Source: Mycobacterium arosiense ATCC BAA-1401 = DSM 45069 (GTDB lineage Bacteria > Actinomycetota > Actinomycetes > Mycobacteriales > Mycobacteriaceae). Taken from it: a stretch of 33,214 bases of DNA. The position numbers and the translations under genes were made by a program. Of this stretch, positions 17,895 to 25,528 are shown piece by piece (within the stretch, counting starts at the first letter, position 1; every line of letters begins with the position of its first letter). The notes beneath the pieces were generated by a model. That model was given only the letters and a program-made list of their open reading frames with translations, had not been told where the DNA came from and made no database searches. The stretch covers positions 1 through 33,214 of the forward strand of contig NZ_MVHG01000057.1 in NCBI RefSeq assembly GCF_002086125.1, written 5' to 3'.

Positions 17895-18179
17895 CTAAGT
17901 CAGCGCGGCGGATTTGAACAGCGGACCCCACTCGTGGCGGGCCGCGGACTGCGCGTCGACGAAGCTCGGCGTCTTCTCGCCGTCGCCCGCCAGGTGCACC
18001 AATGCCCAAGCCATGGCGAATACCGGAACCTTGTGCCGGATTGCCGCGCTGTGCAATTCGTCCAGGGCGGCGTCGGAAGGACACCGGCGAAGACCGATGA
18101 GGATGCCCCGGGCGGTGTCGAGGATGCGACCGGAGTTCGGGCCGCACGAAGTTTGGGCGGGGACCCAGTTCGTCGTCAT
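17895..18179 (-). CDS. ANTAR-domain protein, small
   Basis: A 94-residue protein that is essentially one ANTAR domain. The core ILDTARGILIGLRRC...ALDELHSAAIRHKVPVFAMAWALVHLAGD follows the three-helix ANTAR pattern: an initial A-x-G-I-L helix, a helix with alternating hydrophobics, then V-x-x-x-A-x-x-L/V. ANTAR proteins bind paired hairpins in nascent RNA and prevent transcription termination. There is no attached receiver, GAF or PAS sensor domain, unlike classical EutV or AmiR proteins, so any signal must come from elsewhere. The ATG at 18179 has GGAGG about 10 bases upstream. Two strong inverted repeats lie 150-210 bases before the start. Domain call good; target unknown. Confidence 0.82.
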   Translation of the reverse strand: MTTNWVPAQTSCGPNSGRILDTARGILIGLRRCPSDAALDELHSAAIRHKVPVFAMAWALVHLAGDGEKTPSFVDAQSAARHEWGPLFKSAALT

Positions 18180-18329
18180 GCTGTTGATACCTCCTGCTGC
18201 GCCCTGGTGAGACCGCTACTCGCATAGCGGCAGGAATCCGTGCGCATCGTCGCGGCCGCAATCCGAAAAGGCGCCCTGTGCAATGATTTGCGGATCCGTC
18301 GCGATGTGCCAGTCCACCATTGACATTGA

Positions 18330-18364
18330 TATGCGGCTGTGACCGTTTCGGGACCGGCCGCATA
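18330..18364. repeat. inverted repeat TATGCGGC/GCCGCATA upstream of the ANTAR gene
   Basis: TATGCGGC at 18330-18337 and GCCGCATA at 18357-18364 are perfect 8-base arms around a 19-base loop. It overlaps the next, larger inverted repeat by 3 bases. Read on the minus strand it lies in the probable leader of the ANTAR gene and downstream of the CoA-transferase gene. Confidence 0.55.
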
Positions 18365-18389
18365 CCACGAAATTCGCGACTCGTGGTAT
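18362..18389. terminator. 9-base inverted repeat, likely terminator of the CoA-transferase gene or ANTAR-related hairpin
   Basis: ATACCACGA at 18362-18370 and TCGTGGTAT at 18381-18389 are perfect 9-base arms separated by 10 bases. On the minus strand it forms 56 bases after the CoA-transferase stop, a normal place for a terminator hairpin, although no T-run follows. It also precedes the ANTAR gene on the same strand and partly overlaps a second repeat. An operator function for a dimeric repressor is also possible. Confidence 0.5.
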
Positions 18390-18444
18390 CGAATCAGGCT
18401 GTAAAGCAGCATAATTGGTGGCGGGCCCCGGCCCGGCCGGCTGT

Positions 18445-19677
18445 CTACAGAATCGCCTTGGTCTCCTTTGCCTTGGCGATGTCGTCCCAGCCGATGTCGA
18501 GTTCCAGCAGGATCTCTTCGGTGTGCTGGCCGTGCTCGGGAGCGCGCGCGGGAGATGGTGGCGTCTCGTTGAATTGCACCGGCGCGGCCACGATTCGGTA
18601 CTTCTCGCCGTGGTCGTCGACGTTCGTCACCACGTAGCCGTTGGGTTCGACCTGCGGGTCGTTCAGGGTTTCCCGCGGGGTTGCCAGCGCCGCCCACACG
18701 CCCGGCTCGTCCTCGAGCGCCGCCTGCCAGTGCGCCAGGTCGTGGCGGGCAAAGGTATTCGCCAGCAGCTCGGTGGCCGCGGCCGCATTGGCGATCAAGT
18801 TGGCCGACGGGACGAATCGGTCATCGTCGGCCAATTCCGCCAGCCCGATGCGCCGACAGAAGCCCGCCCAGAATTTGTCGGGCTGCAAGAACACCAGCTG
18901 GATCCACCTGCCGTCTTTCGTCTGGTACCGGTTGACGAGCGGGTTGATGGCCAGGCCGGGCGGCGCACCGGGGATCCCGTCGATATCAAAGAAGTCGGCG
19001 GCGCAAATGGACGGCGCTATCGACCACATCGCCTGCGCCAGCAGCGAAGAGTCCACGATCGTCGGTTCGCCGGTGCGTTCACGGTGGAACAGCGCGGCGC
19101 AGACGCCGCCGGCCAACGTCGCCCCGCCCTGCAGGTCACCGAAGCCCGGCCCCTGCACCGCAGGCGTCTGGCTGCCGAACGGTGTCAGCGTGTAGGCGAC
19201 CCCGCCGCGAGCAAGGTAGGTGGCGGCGTCGAAGCCGCCGCGGTCGCGATCGGGACCGCGGACGCCCAAGCCGGTTCCGCGCGCGATGATGATCTTCGGG
19301 TTGAACGAGCGGACGTCCTCGACGGTCAGCCGGGCGCGTTCGAGCGCGCCGGGCAACCAATTGGTCAAGAACACATCGGCACTGGCCAACAGCCGGCCGA
19401 ACAGCTCGCGACCCGTTTCCGATTTGATGTCGATGGCGATGCTGCGCTTGCCGCGGTTGCCCAGTTCGAGGATGAAGTCGGCATCCGGGCGGGCCGCTTG
19501 CCGGGTAAATCCGCCGACCACCAGCGCCCGTCCCGGGTCACCGGAGGTCACGCCCTCCACCTTGATGACGTCGGCGCCCCAGTCCGACAGGGCGGCCCCG
19601 GCCGACGGCACATAGGTCCACGACGCCAGTTCGATGACCCGCACCCCCCGCAGGACTCCGCCGTGCACGTCAGACAT
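18445..19677 (-). CDS. CaiB/BaiF family (class III) CoA-transferase
   Basis: A 410-residue class III CoA-transferase, which moves CoA between acyl groups through an aspartyl-CoA thioester. The N-terminal GADVIKVE motif is at residues 34-41, NRGKRSIAID at about 74-83, and the probable catalytic aspartate is Asp150 in GFDAATYLARGG. The C-terminal half contains the usual YQTKDGRWIQL segment. I start at the ATG at 19677 because GAGGGGG lies 6 bases upstream; another in-frame ATG at 19701 has only AAGGA directly abutting. The gene is divergent from the eight-gene catabolic operon across about 280 bases with a palindromic element, so it is very likely part of the same pathway, activating or recycling an acyl-CoA intermediate. 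Substrate unknown. Confidence 0.9.
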   Translation of the reverse strand: MSDVHGGVLRGVRVIELASWTYVPSAGAALSDWGADVIKVEGVTSGDPGRALVVGGFTRQAARPDADFILELGNRGKRSIAIDIKSETGRELFGRLLASADVFLTNWLPGALERARLTVEDVRSFNPKIIIARGTGLGVRGPDRDRGGFDAATYLARGGVAYTLTPFGSQTPAVQGPGFGDLQGGATLAGGVCAALFHRERTGEPTIVDSSLLAQAMWSIAPSICAADFFDIDGIPGAPPGLAINPLVNRYQTKDGRWIQLVFLQPDKFWAGFCRRIGLAELADDDRFVPSANLIANAAAATELLANTFARHDLAHWQAALEDEPGVWAALATPRETLNDPQVEPNGYVVTNVDDHGEKYRIVAAPVQFNETPPSPARAPEHGQHTEEILLELDIGWDDIAKAKETKAIL

Positions 19678-19713
19678 CGCCAACCCCCTCGTCGCGGCCA
19701 TTCCTTGCTATTT

Positions 19714-19729
19714 TAGATATTCTAGCTAG
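19714..19729. promoter_or_regulatory. overlapping palindromes in the divergent catabolic promoter
   Basis: TAGATATTCTA (19714-19724) is a dyad with 4-base arms, and it runs into the perfect palindrome CTAGCTAG (19722-19729). The cluster is the most AT-rich part of the 281-base gap between the CoA-transferase (minus) and the SDR (plus). It lies about 37 bases before the chosen CoA-transferase start, where a repressor could control both directions. No regulator gene is adjacent. Function inferred. Confidence 0.45.
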
Positions 19730-19788
19730 TCTTGGGCGTAGTGATAGCCCATCTGCAGGTCAGCGCAGTTTTGCGGGGAAGAGATGCG

Positions 19789-19938
19789 ATGGAGCCGACC
19801 GAAAGACTCATTCCGACGCCTGCGGCGGTGACCGCGCGCCGCGCCGCGGCGCGGGGGGGCGAGCGGTCCGATCATTTCCGCTTGAGCATCAGTCGTGATC
19901 ACGAATGGTATTGGGCGCCAACGCGGGTCGTGATGTAG
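19789..19938 (+). CDS. possible 49-residue leader peptide upstream of the SDR operon
   Basis: A short frame beginning MEPTERLIPTPAAVTARRAAA, with GGGGAAGAG starting about 15 bases before its ATG, ending at 19938, 20 bases before the SDR start. The product would be basic and without a membrane helix. It could be a leader peptide or a small protein coupled to the operon. Nothing else supports it: I do not recognise a family, and codon bias is only partly mycobacterial. Low confidence. Confidence 0.25.
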   Translation: MEPTERLIPTPAAVTARRAAARGGERSDHFRLSISRDHEWYWAPTRVVM

Positions 19939-19958
19939 GCACGGACGAAGGACGGGCG

Positions 19959-20822
19959 ATGGGCAGGGTGACGGGCAAGGTGGCCGTGATCAGCGGCGCC
20001 GCGCGCGGACAGGGCCGTTCACACGCGCGGATGCTGGCAGCCGAAGGTGCGGACATCATCGCCGTGGATTTCTGCGCAGACATCGACACCAATGAGTATC
20101 CTTTGGCGCGCCCGGAGGACCTGGACGAAACGGCGCTGCTGGTGGAAAAGGAGGGGCAGCGCGTGTACACCGCGGTCGCCGACGTCCGTGACCGGGTGGC
20201 GCTGGCGACGGCCATCGACGAGGGCGTCGCCGAACTCGGGCACCTCGACATCGTGGTGGCCAACGCCGGCATCTGCCCGCTGACCGCGGGACTGCCCCCG
20301 AAGGCCTTCGCCGACGCGGTGGACGTGGACCTGGTCGGCGTGCTCAACCTGGTGCACGCCAGCCTCAAACACCTGCAGGCGGGCGCGTCGATCGTCGTCA
20401 TCGGTTCCAACGCGGCCTTCATGTCGTCGATGAACACCACCGGCATCGACGGCGGTCCCGGCGGAGCGGGCTACGCCTTCGCGAAACTGGCTGCCGCGCA
20501 CTACGTCAACGACTTCGCTCGGGCGCTGGCTCCGTTCTCCATCCGGATGAACGCGGTGCACCCGACCAACGTCAACACCGACATGTTGCACAGCGCGCCG
20601 ATGTACCGGGCCTTCCGCCCCGACCTGAAGGAGCCGACCCGCGAGGACGCCGAACCGATTTTCCCGTTCGTCCAGGCGATGCCCATCCCCTACGTCGAAC
20701 CCGAGGACATCAGCGAGGCGGTGTTGTTCCTCGCGTCCGACGCCGCGCGTTATATCACCGGACAACAATTACGTGTGGACGGCGGCGGCTTCCTCAAGGT
20801 CAAGCCATGGTCGGGCGCGTGA
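19959..20822 (+). CDS. mycofactocin-coupled SDR family oxidoreductase
   Basis: A 287-residue short-chain dehydrogenase. The Rossmann motif SGAARGQGRSHA starts at residue 12. The segment following strand 2 (IIAVDFCADI...YPLARPEDLDETALLVE, about 33-63) is the insertion that marks SDRs tied to the redox cofactor mycofactocin, where NAD stays bound and is recycled by the peptide-derived cofactor. NAG (102-104) and the catalytic YAFAK (Tyr172, Lys176) are present. Ser150 is the nearest serine of the expected strand and lies farther from the Tyr (22 residues) than usual. The start is the ATG at 19959 with AAGGA upstream. It is the first solid gene of the eight-gene operon and probably oxidises an alcohol intermediate. 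No mycofactocin biosynthesis genes lie in the window. Confidence 0.88.
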   Translation: MGRVTGKVAVISGAARGQGRSHARMLAAEGADIIAVDFCADIDTNEYPLARPEDLDETALLVEKEGQRVYTAVADVRDRVALATAIDEGVAELGHLDIVVANAGICPLTAGLPPKAFADAVDVDLVGVLNLVHASLKHLQAGASIVVIGSNAAFMSSMNTTGIDGGPGGAGYAFAKLAAAHYVNDFARALAPFSIRMNAVHPTNVNTDMLHSAPMYRAFRPDLKEPTREDAEPIFPFVQAMPIPYVEPEDISEAVLFLASDAARYITGQQLRVDGGGFLKVKPWSGA

Positions 20823-20865
20823 CGGCAGTGGCACCAATCACCCTGCACCGCAACGGGGCTCCGCG

Positions 20866-21846
20866 ATGACCGCCGACCACAAGATCCAGCGCCGCCTCTA
20901 TGAACTCATGGTGCTGATGAAGGCGGCCGACGACCGGCTGTCCAAGGGGATCGGCACCGGTGAGTTCATGTGCGTGTACTGGCCCTCGCGTGGCCAGGAG
21001 GCGATCGCCGCCGCGATGGGCGTCGCGCTGCGGCCCGACGATCAGCTGGTGACCACCTACCGCGGGCTGCACGATCTCATCGGCAAGGGAGTCCCCCTCG
21101 AGGAGATTTACGGCGAGATGATGGGCCGCATCCTCGGCGCGAGCCGGGGCAAGGGCGGCACCATGCACATCGCCAAACCCGAGGTGGGCGTGATGCTTTC
21201 GACCGGCATCGTCGGCGCCGGGCCTCCGGTGGCCGTGGGGCTGGCGATGGCCGCCAAGCGCAAGGGGCTCGACCGTGTCACGGTGGTCAGCTTCGGTGAC
21301 GGCGCCACCAACACCGGCTCCTTCCACGAAGCCGCCAACATGGCGGCGCTGTGGGACCTCCCCATGGTCTTCGTCTGCCAGAACAACCAGTACGCCGAGA
21401 TGACCCCGACCGGCGCCACCATGAAACTGGACCGGGTGGCCGATCGGGCCGCCGGATACGGGATGCCGGGTGTGCGCGTCGACGGCAACGACCCGCTGGC
21501 GGTCAAGGCCGCGCTGGACGCGGCGCTGCAGCGCGCCCGCGGCGCAGCCGGCCCCACCTTCATCGAATGCATGACCTTCCGCTTCCGCGGTCACTATTTC
21601 GGTGACCGGATGCCATACATCCCCGCCGAACAACTGGAAACGGCCATCGCCGCCGACCCGGTGCCACGGTTCCGGTCCCACCTCGCCGAGGCGGGCATCT
21701 GCGGCGGCGACGAGCTGGACCGCATGGACGAGCAGGCGGCGGCGGCGGTGGAAGCCGCGCTGCGCGCCGTCATGGCCGCGGACGCGGCATCGATCGACGA
21801 GCTCGACCGCGACGTGTACGCGACGACCATCGGGTTTCCGGTGTAG
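20866..21846 (+). CDS. thiamine-diphosphate-dependent dehydrogenase E1 alpha subunit
   Basis: A 326-residue E1 alpha subunit of the pyruvate/acetoin/branched-chain 2-oxoacid dehydrogenase family. The thiamine diphosphate motif GDGATN starts at residue 144 and ends at NN 173-174. The YRGLHD and GKGGTMHI segments are those of E1 alpha chains that pair with a separate beta chain. It catalyses decarboxylation (or acyloin/diketone cleavage) and reductive acylation of a lipoyl group. The ATG at 20866 lies 43 bases after the SDR stop with a weak CGGGG upstream. The next gene, E1 beta, starts 3 bases after its stop. It resembles acetoin dehydrogenase AcoA as much as pyruvate dehydrogenase, so the substrate is open. 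Confidence 0.92.
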   Translation: MTADHKIQRRLYELMVLMKAADDRLSKGIGTGEFMCVYWPSRGQEAIAAAMGVALRPDDQLVTTYRGLHDLIGKGVPLEEIYGEMMGRILGASRGKGGTMHIAKPEVGVMLSTGIVGAGPPVAVGLAMAAKRKGLDRVTVVSFGDGATNTGSFHEAANMAALWDLPMVFVCQNNQYAEMTPTGATMKLDRVADRAAGYGMPGVRVDGNDPLAVKAALDAALQRARGAAGPTFIECMTFRFRGHYFGDRMPYIPAEQLETAIAADPVPRFRSHLAEAGICGGDELDRMDEQAAAAVEAALRAVMAADAASIDELDRDVYATTIGFPV

Positions 21847-21849
21847 GAC

Positions 21850-22848
21850 ATGGCCGATCACGAGATGACGATGCGCGAGGCGCTCAACCTCGCGCTGGAT
21901 CAGGCGCTCGCGGCCGACGAGCGGGTGTTCCTGCTCGGTGAGGACATCGCCGATCCCGGCGCTTCCGGTCCCACCGCGGGGCTGTCGACCAAGTACGGCC
22001 ACGAACGCGTTGTGGACACCCCGATTTCGGAGGCGGCGATCCTCGGCGCGGCCATCGGCGCCGCCATCGACGGCCTGCTGCCGGTGGCCGAGATCATGAT
22101 CATGGACTTCATCGGCATCGCCGCCGACCAATTGATCAACAACGCCGCCAAACTGCGGTTCATGACGGCCGGGCGCACGTCGGCGCCGATCACCGTCCGC
22201 ACCCAGGTGTACGCCGGCCTGGCCACCGGTGCGACCCATTCGCAGAGCCTGGAGGCCTGGTTCATGCACATTCCCGGGATGAAGGTGATCGTGCCGTCCA
22301 CCCCACGCGACGGCAAGGGCCTGCTGACGACGGCGATCTTCGACCCCGACCCCTGCCTGTTCGTCGAAACCATCCGGCTGCAGAGCAAAAAGGGGCCCGT
22401 GCCCGTCGATCCCGGCTTCTCGATCCCGCTGGGCCAGGCCGACATCAAGCGGCCCGGCACCGACGTGAGTCTGATCGGCTACGGGCGCTGCGTGCACGAC
22501 GCGCTCACCGCGGCGGCCACCCTGGCCGAGCAGGGTGTCGATGCCGAGGTCGTCGATCTGCGCACCCTGGTGCCGCTGGACGTCGAAACCGTCGTCGAAT
22601 CCGTCCGGCGCACCCGCCGAGCCGTCATCGTGCACGACGCGGTCCAATTCGCGGGCCCCGGAGCCGAAATCGCCGCGATCCTGTCGACCGAGTTGTTCGG
22701 CGAACTCGCCGCGCCCGTCGAGCGGGTCGCCGCGCGGTTCGTGCCCAACCCGGCCGCCGCGGCGCTCGAAGCACAGGTGTATCCGTCGCCGGCGCGCATC
22801 GTCGAAGCGGCGCAGCGCACCTGCCAGAAGGCGAAAGCGCATGGCTGA
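21850..22848 (+). CDS. thiamine-diphosphate-dependent dehydrogenase E1 beta subunit
   Basis: A 332-residue E1 beta subunit. The N-terminus MTMREALNLALDQALAADERVFLLGEDI and the GHERVVDTPISEAAILGAAIGAA segment are hallmarks of the family. The C-terminal domain carries the usual VSLIGYGRCVHDALTAAATLAEQGVDAEVVDLRTLVPLD stretch, which has the transketolase C-terminal fold. It forms the alpha2beta2 E1 with the gene just upstream (3 bases apart, translation coupled). Its last 8 bases overlap the start of the lipoyl-domain gene, the partner it should acylate. Confidence 0.93.
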   Translation: MADHEMTMREALNLALDQALAADERVFLLGEDIADPGASGPTAGLSTKYGHERVVDTPISEAAILGAAIGAAIDGLLPVAEIMIMDFIGIAADQLINNAAKLRFMTAGRTSAPITVRTQVYAGLATGATHSQSLEAWFMHIPGMKVIVPSTPRDGKGLLTTAIFDPDPCLFVETIRLQSKKGPVPVDPGFSIPLGQADIKRPGTDVSLIGYGRCVHDALTAAATLAEQGVDAEVVDLRTLVPLDVETVVESVRRTRRAVIVHDAVQFAGPGAEIAAILSTELFGELAAPVERVAARFVPNPAAAALEAQVYPSPARIVEAAQRTCQKAKAHG

Positions 22849-23077
22849 CTTCATTATCCGCATTCCCCGGGTGTCAGTGGCGGTGTCCGAGGCCGAACTC
22901 ACCGCCCTGCTGGTCGACGCCGGTGCGCACGTCGAGGCGGGCATGCCGATCTACGTGATCGCCACCGAGAAGGTGGAACAGGAAATCGAAGCGGGGGCAT
23001 CCGGCACCGTGCGCTGGACGGGTCAGGTCGGGGCCACCTACGACATCGGCGCGCAAATCGGCGTCATCACGTCCTAA
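22841..23077 (+). CDS. free-standing lipoyl-domain protein
   Basis: A 78-residue protein that is a single biotinyl/lipoyl domain and nothing else. The lipoylation lysine is Lys44 in IATEKVEQEIEA, the equivalent of the E-T-D-K-A turn in E2 proteins, and the flat-barrel glycine pattern is present (EAGASGTVRW, GQVG). In ordinary complexes this domain is the N-terminal part of a 400-600-residue E2 acyltransferase; here the subunit-binding and catalytic domains are missing and the frame ends cleanly, so this is not a frameshifted remnant by any sign I can see. The ATG lies inside the end of E1 beta (8-base overlap), which implies coupled synthesis. It could be a diffusible carrier for E1 or use an E2 core encoded elsewhere. 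Confidence 0.9.
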   Translation: MADFIIRIPRVSVAVSEAELTALLVDAGAHVEAGMPIYVIATEKVEQEIEAGASGTVRWTGQVGATYDIGAQIGVITS

Positions 23078-23096
23078 CGAGGAAAGGCGGAGCCCT

Positions 23097-23969
23097 ATGG
23101 ATCTCAACGAGACCCGCGAGAGGATCATCTACGAAAAAGAGGGCCCGATCGCCCGCATCACCCTGAACTGGCCGGAAAAGGCCAACGCCCAGGACCAGAA
23201 GCTGGCCGAAGAGGTCGACGCCGCGCTGGCCGACGCCGACCGCGACTACGACATCAAGGTGCTGGTGCTCAAAGCCAACGGCAAGGGCTTCTGCTCCGGT
23301 CACGCGATCGGCAACAACGCCGTCGACTACCCGTCGTTCGTTCAGAACGCCATGGTGACGGGGCACCCGTGGAAGGCGCAGTCGGACCTGTTCGTCAAGC
23401 CGACCCTGAACCTGTGGGAGTTCTCCAAGCCCACCATCGCGCAGGTGCACGGCTACTGCGTGGGCGGTGGCACGCACATGGGCCTGACAACCGACATCGT
23501 CATCGCGTCGGAGGACGCCTACTTCTCCTACCCGCCGCTGCAGGGGTTCGGCATGCCATCGGGTGAATGCTCCATCGAGCCTTGGGTTTTCATGAACTGG
23601 CGTCGCGCCGCCTACTACCTGTTCACCGCGGAGGTGATCGACGCCAGGAGGGCACTCGACGTCGGCCTGGTCAACGAGGTCGTCCCGCGCGACCAGCTCG
23701 ACGACCGTGTCGACGCGATCGCCCGCCACATCGCACAGGCACCGTTGACCACGCTGATGCTCACCAAGGCCAACCTCAAACGCGCCTGGGAGCTGATGGG
23801 CATGCGGGTGCACTGGCAGAGCTCCAACGACCTCGTCGCGCTGGCCTCGATCAGCAAGGACGTGCAGCAGCTGATCCAGACCGTGTTCAAGGACAAGGTG
23901 CTGCCATCCGAGCACGCCCGCCGCCAGGCCGCGGCCGCCGCCCAGAGCGACGGCGCCGCAACAACTTAG
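23097..23969 (+). CDS. crotonase-fold (enoyl-CoA hydratase/isomerase) protein without the classical glutamates
   Basis: A 290-residue crotonase-superfamily protein. The oxyanion-hole region is intact (KGFCSGH and HGYCVGGG). Aligned by eye with rat crotonase, the two catalytic glutamates are replaced: the GGGCEL glutamate is His in GGGTHMG, and the QPE glutamate is Pro in YPPLQG. It is therefore unlikely to be a simple hydratase; hydrolase, isomerase or C-C bond chemistry is possible. GGAAAGG and GGAG lie upstream of the ATG at 23097. The C-terminal KRAWELMGMRVHWQ stretch recurs almost unchanged in the crotonase at 28651-29490, which shows the two are paralogues. It is in the middle of the operon, 19 bases after the lipoyl gene. 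Confidence 0.9.
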   Translation: MDLNETRERIIYEKEGPIARITLNWPEKANAQDQKLAEEVDAALADADRDYDIKVLVLKANGKGFCSGHAIGNNAVDYPSFVQNAMVTGHPWKAQSDLFVKPTLNLWEFSKPTIAQVHGYCVGGGTHMGLTTDIVIASEDAYFSYPPLQGFGMPSGECSIEPWVFMNWRRAAYYLFTAEVIDARRALDVGLVNEVVPRDQLDDRVDAIARHIAQAPLTTLMLTKANLKRAWELMGMRVHWQSSNDLVALASISKDVQQLIQTVFKDKVLPSEHARRQAAAAAQSDGAATT

Positions 23970-23977
23970 GTTCGCCG

Positions 23978-25507
23978 GTGAACATCGTCGATCACGCGAT
24001 CGCAGCCGCACAGTCGCCGGCCCTGATCACCGACGGCGGCACGATCTCGTTCGGCGAACTGCATGCCCGCAGCCGGCGGGTGGCCGCCGCGTTGCACGGG
24101 GCGGGGCTGCGCCGCGGCGACGGCGTGGCGCTGGTGCTGCCCAACCGACCGGAGTTTCTCGAAATCACCTGGGGTGCCCAGCTTTCCGGCCTTTACTACA
24201 CCGCGGTGAACACCCACTTCCTGCCCGATGAGGTCAGCTACGTCATCGATGACTCGGACGCCAAGGCGGTGCTCGTCGATACCGCGGCGCCCGAACTGGC
24301 CGCGCACGTCCGTGACACCAATGCCGCCGTGGTCGCCCATTTCTCGGTCGGCGGCCCCCTGCCGGGCTGGCGGTGCTACGAGGACGCGCTGGCGACGGCC
24401 GGCGAGGCCCCACCGGTGTCGGACGGGTCGGAGATGCTGTATTCGTCGGGGACCACCGGGCGGCCCAAGGCGGTGCGGCGGCCGCTACCCATCGATGGCA
24501 ACGGATCCTGGGCCCAGTCGGTGCTCGAGCTGGCGCTGATTCACAAGTACGGGATGGACTCCTCGAGCGTGTACCTGTCCCCCGCGCCGTTGTATCACGC
24601 GGCCGGAGTGAACTACACCATGGCGGCCAACCGGGTGGGCGCCGCGTCGATCCTCATGCCCAAGTTCGATGCCGAGGCCGTGTTGCGCACCATCGAGACC
24701 CACCGGGTGACCCACGCCCAGTTCGTCCCGACCATGTTCGTGCGCATGCTCAAGTTGCCCGCCCCGATTCGGGAGCGCTACGACGTCTCCAGCTTGCGGT
24801 GCGTCATCCACGCTGCGGCACCGTGCCCGGTCGATGTGAAGCACCGGATGATGGAGTGGTTCGGCCCCATCATTCACGAATACTATGGGGGCACCGAGGG
24901 ATTCGCGGGCACCACGATCGGCCCCCGGGAGTGGCTCGACCATCCCGGTTCGGTGGGTGTTCCGACGGCCCCGGTGCACGTGGTCGGCGACGACGGGCGC
25001 GAGCTTGCGGTCGGTGAATCCGGCGAACTCTATTTCGAAGGCGGACCGGACTTCGAATACTTCAAGGACCCCGCCAAAACCGCATCGGTGTCCAACGACC
25101 GCGGGTGGCGATCGCTCGGCGACATGGGCTATGTCGACTCCGACGGGTACCTGTACCTCACCGACCGCTCGACGTTCATGATCGTCTCCGGCGGGGTCAA
25201 CATCTATCCGCAAGAGGTGGAGAATCTGCTTGTCATGCATCCGAAGCTGGTGGACGCGGCGGTGTTCGGGGTGCCCAACGACGAATTCGGCGAAGAGGTC
25301 AAGGCCGTCGTGCAGCCGGCCGACGGCGTAATCGCCGGGCCCGAGCTGGAGGCCGAAATCATCGAATACTGCCGGGCTCACCTGGCCGGGTACAAGTGCC
25401 CGCGCACCGTCGAATTCGATTTTTTGCCGCGCGACCCGAACGGCAAGCTCTACAAAAGACGCATCCGCGACCGCTACTGGCAAGGGCGGGTATCGCGGAT
25501 CTTGTGA
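23978..25507 (+). CDS. acyl-CoA ligase (AMP-forming, ANL superfamily)
   Basis: A 509-residue AMP-dependent acyl-CoA synthetase, which adenylates a carboxylic acid and transfers it to CoA. The phosphate-binding loop YSSGTTGRPK is at about residues 155-164, the YYGGTEG adenine-site motif and GWRSLGDMGYVD hinge region follow, then SGGVNIYPQEVE, and near the end PNGKLYKR with the catalytic lysine. The GTG at 23978 is the start, 8 bases after the crotonase stop; an AGG precedes it. It probably activates the pathway's acid substrate or an intermediate. The specificity pocket cannot be read reliably by eye. Confidence 0.93.
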   Translation: MNIVDHAIAAAQSPALITDGGTISFGELHARSRRVAAALHGAGLRRGDGVALVLPNRPEFLEITWGAQLSGLYYTAVNTHFLPDEVSYVIDDSDAKAVLVDTAAPELAAHVRDTNAAVVAHFSVGGPLPGWRCYEDALATAGEAPPVSDGSEMLYSSGTTGRPKAVRRPLPIDGNGSWAQSVLELALIHKYGMDSSSVYLSPAPLYHAAGVNYTMAANRVGAASILMPKFDAEAVLRTIETHRVTHAQFVPTMFVRMLKLPAPIRERYDVSSLRCVIHAAAPCPVDVKHRMMEWFGPIIHEYYGGTEGFAGTTIGPREWLDHPGSVGVPTAPVHVVGDDGRELAVGESGELYFEGGPDFEYFKDPAKTASVSNDRGWRSLGDMGYVDSDGYLYLTDRSTFMIVSGGVNIYPQEVENLLVMHPKLVDAAVFGVPNDEFGEEVKAVVQPADGVIAGPELEAEIIEYCRAHLAGYKCPRTVEFDFLPRDPNGKLYKRRIRDRYWQGRVSRIL

Positions 25508-25528
25508 TGCGACACAAGGGATGACGAG

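Noticed and set aside
20800..22944. 714-codon minus-strand open frame opposite the E1 genes
   Set aside because: Antisense shadow of conserved E1 alpha/beta; no domain pattern in the translation.
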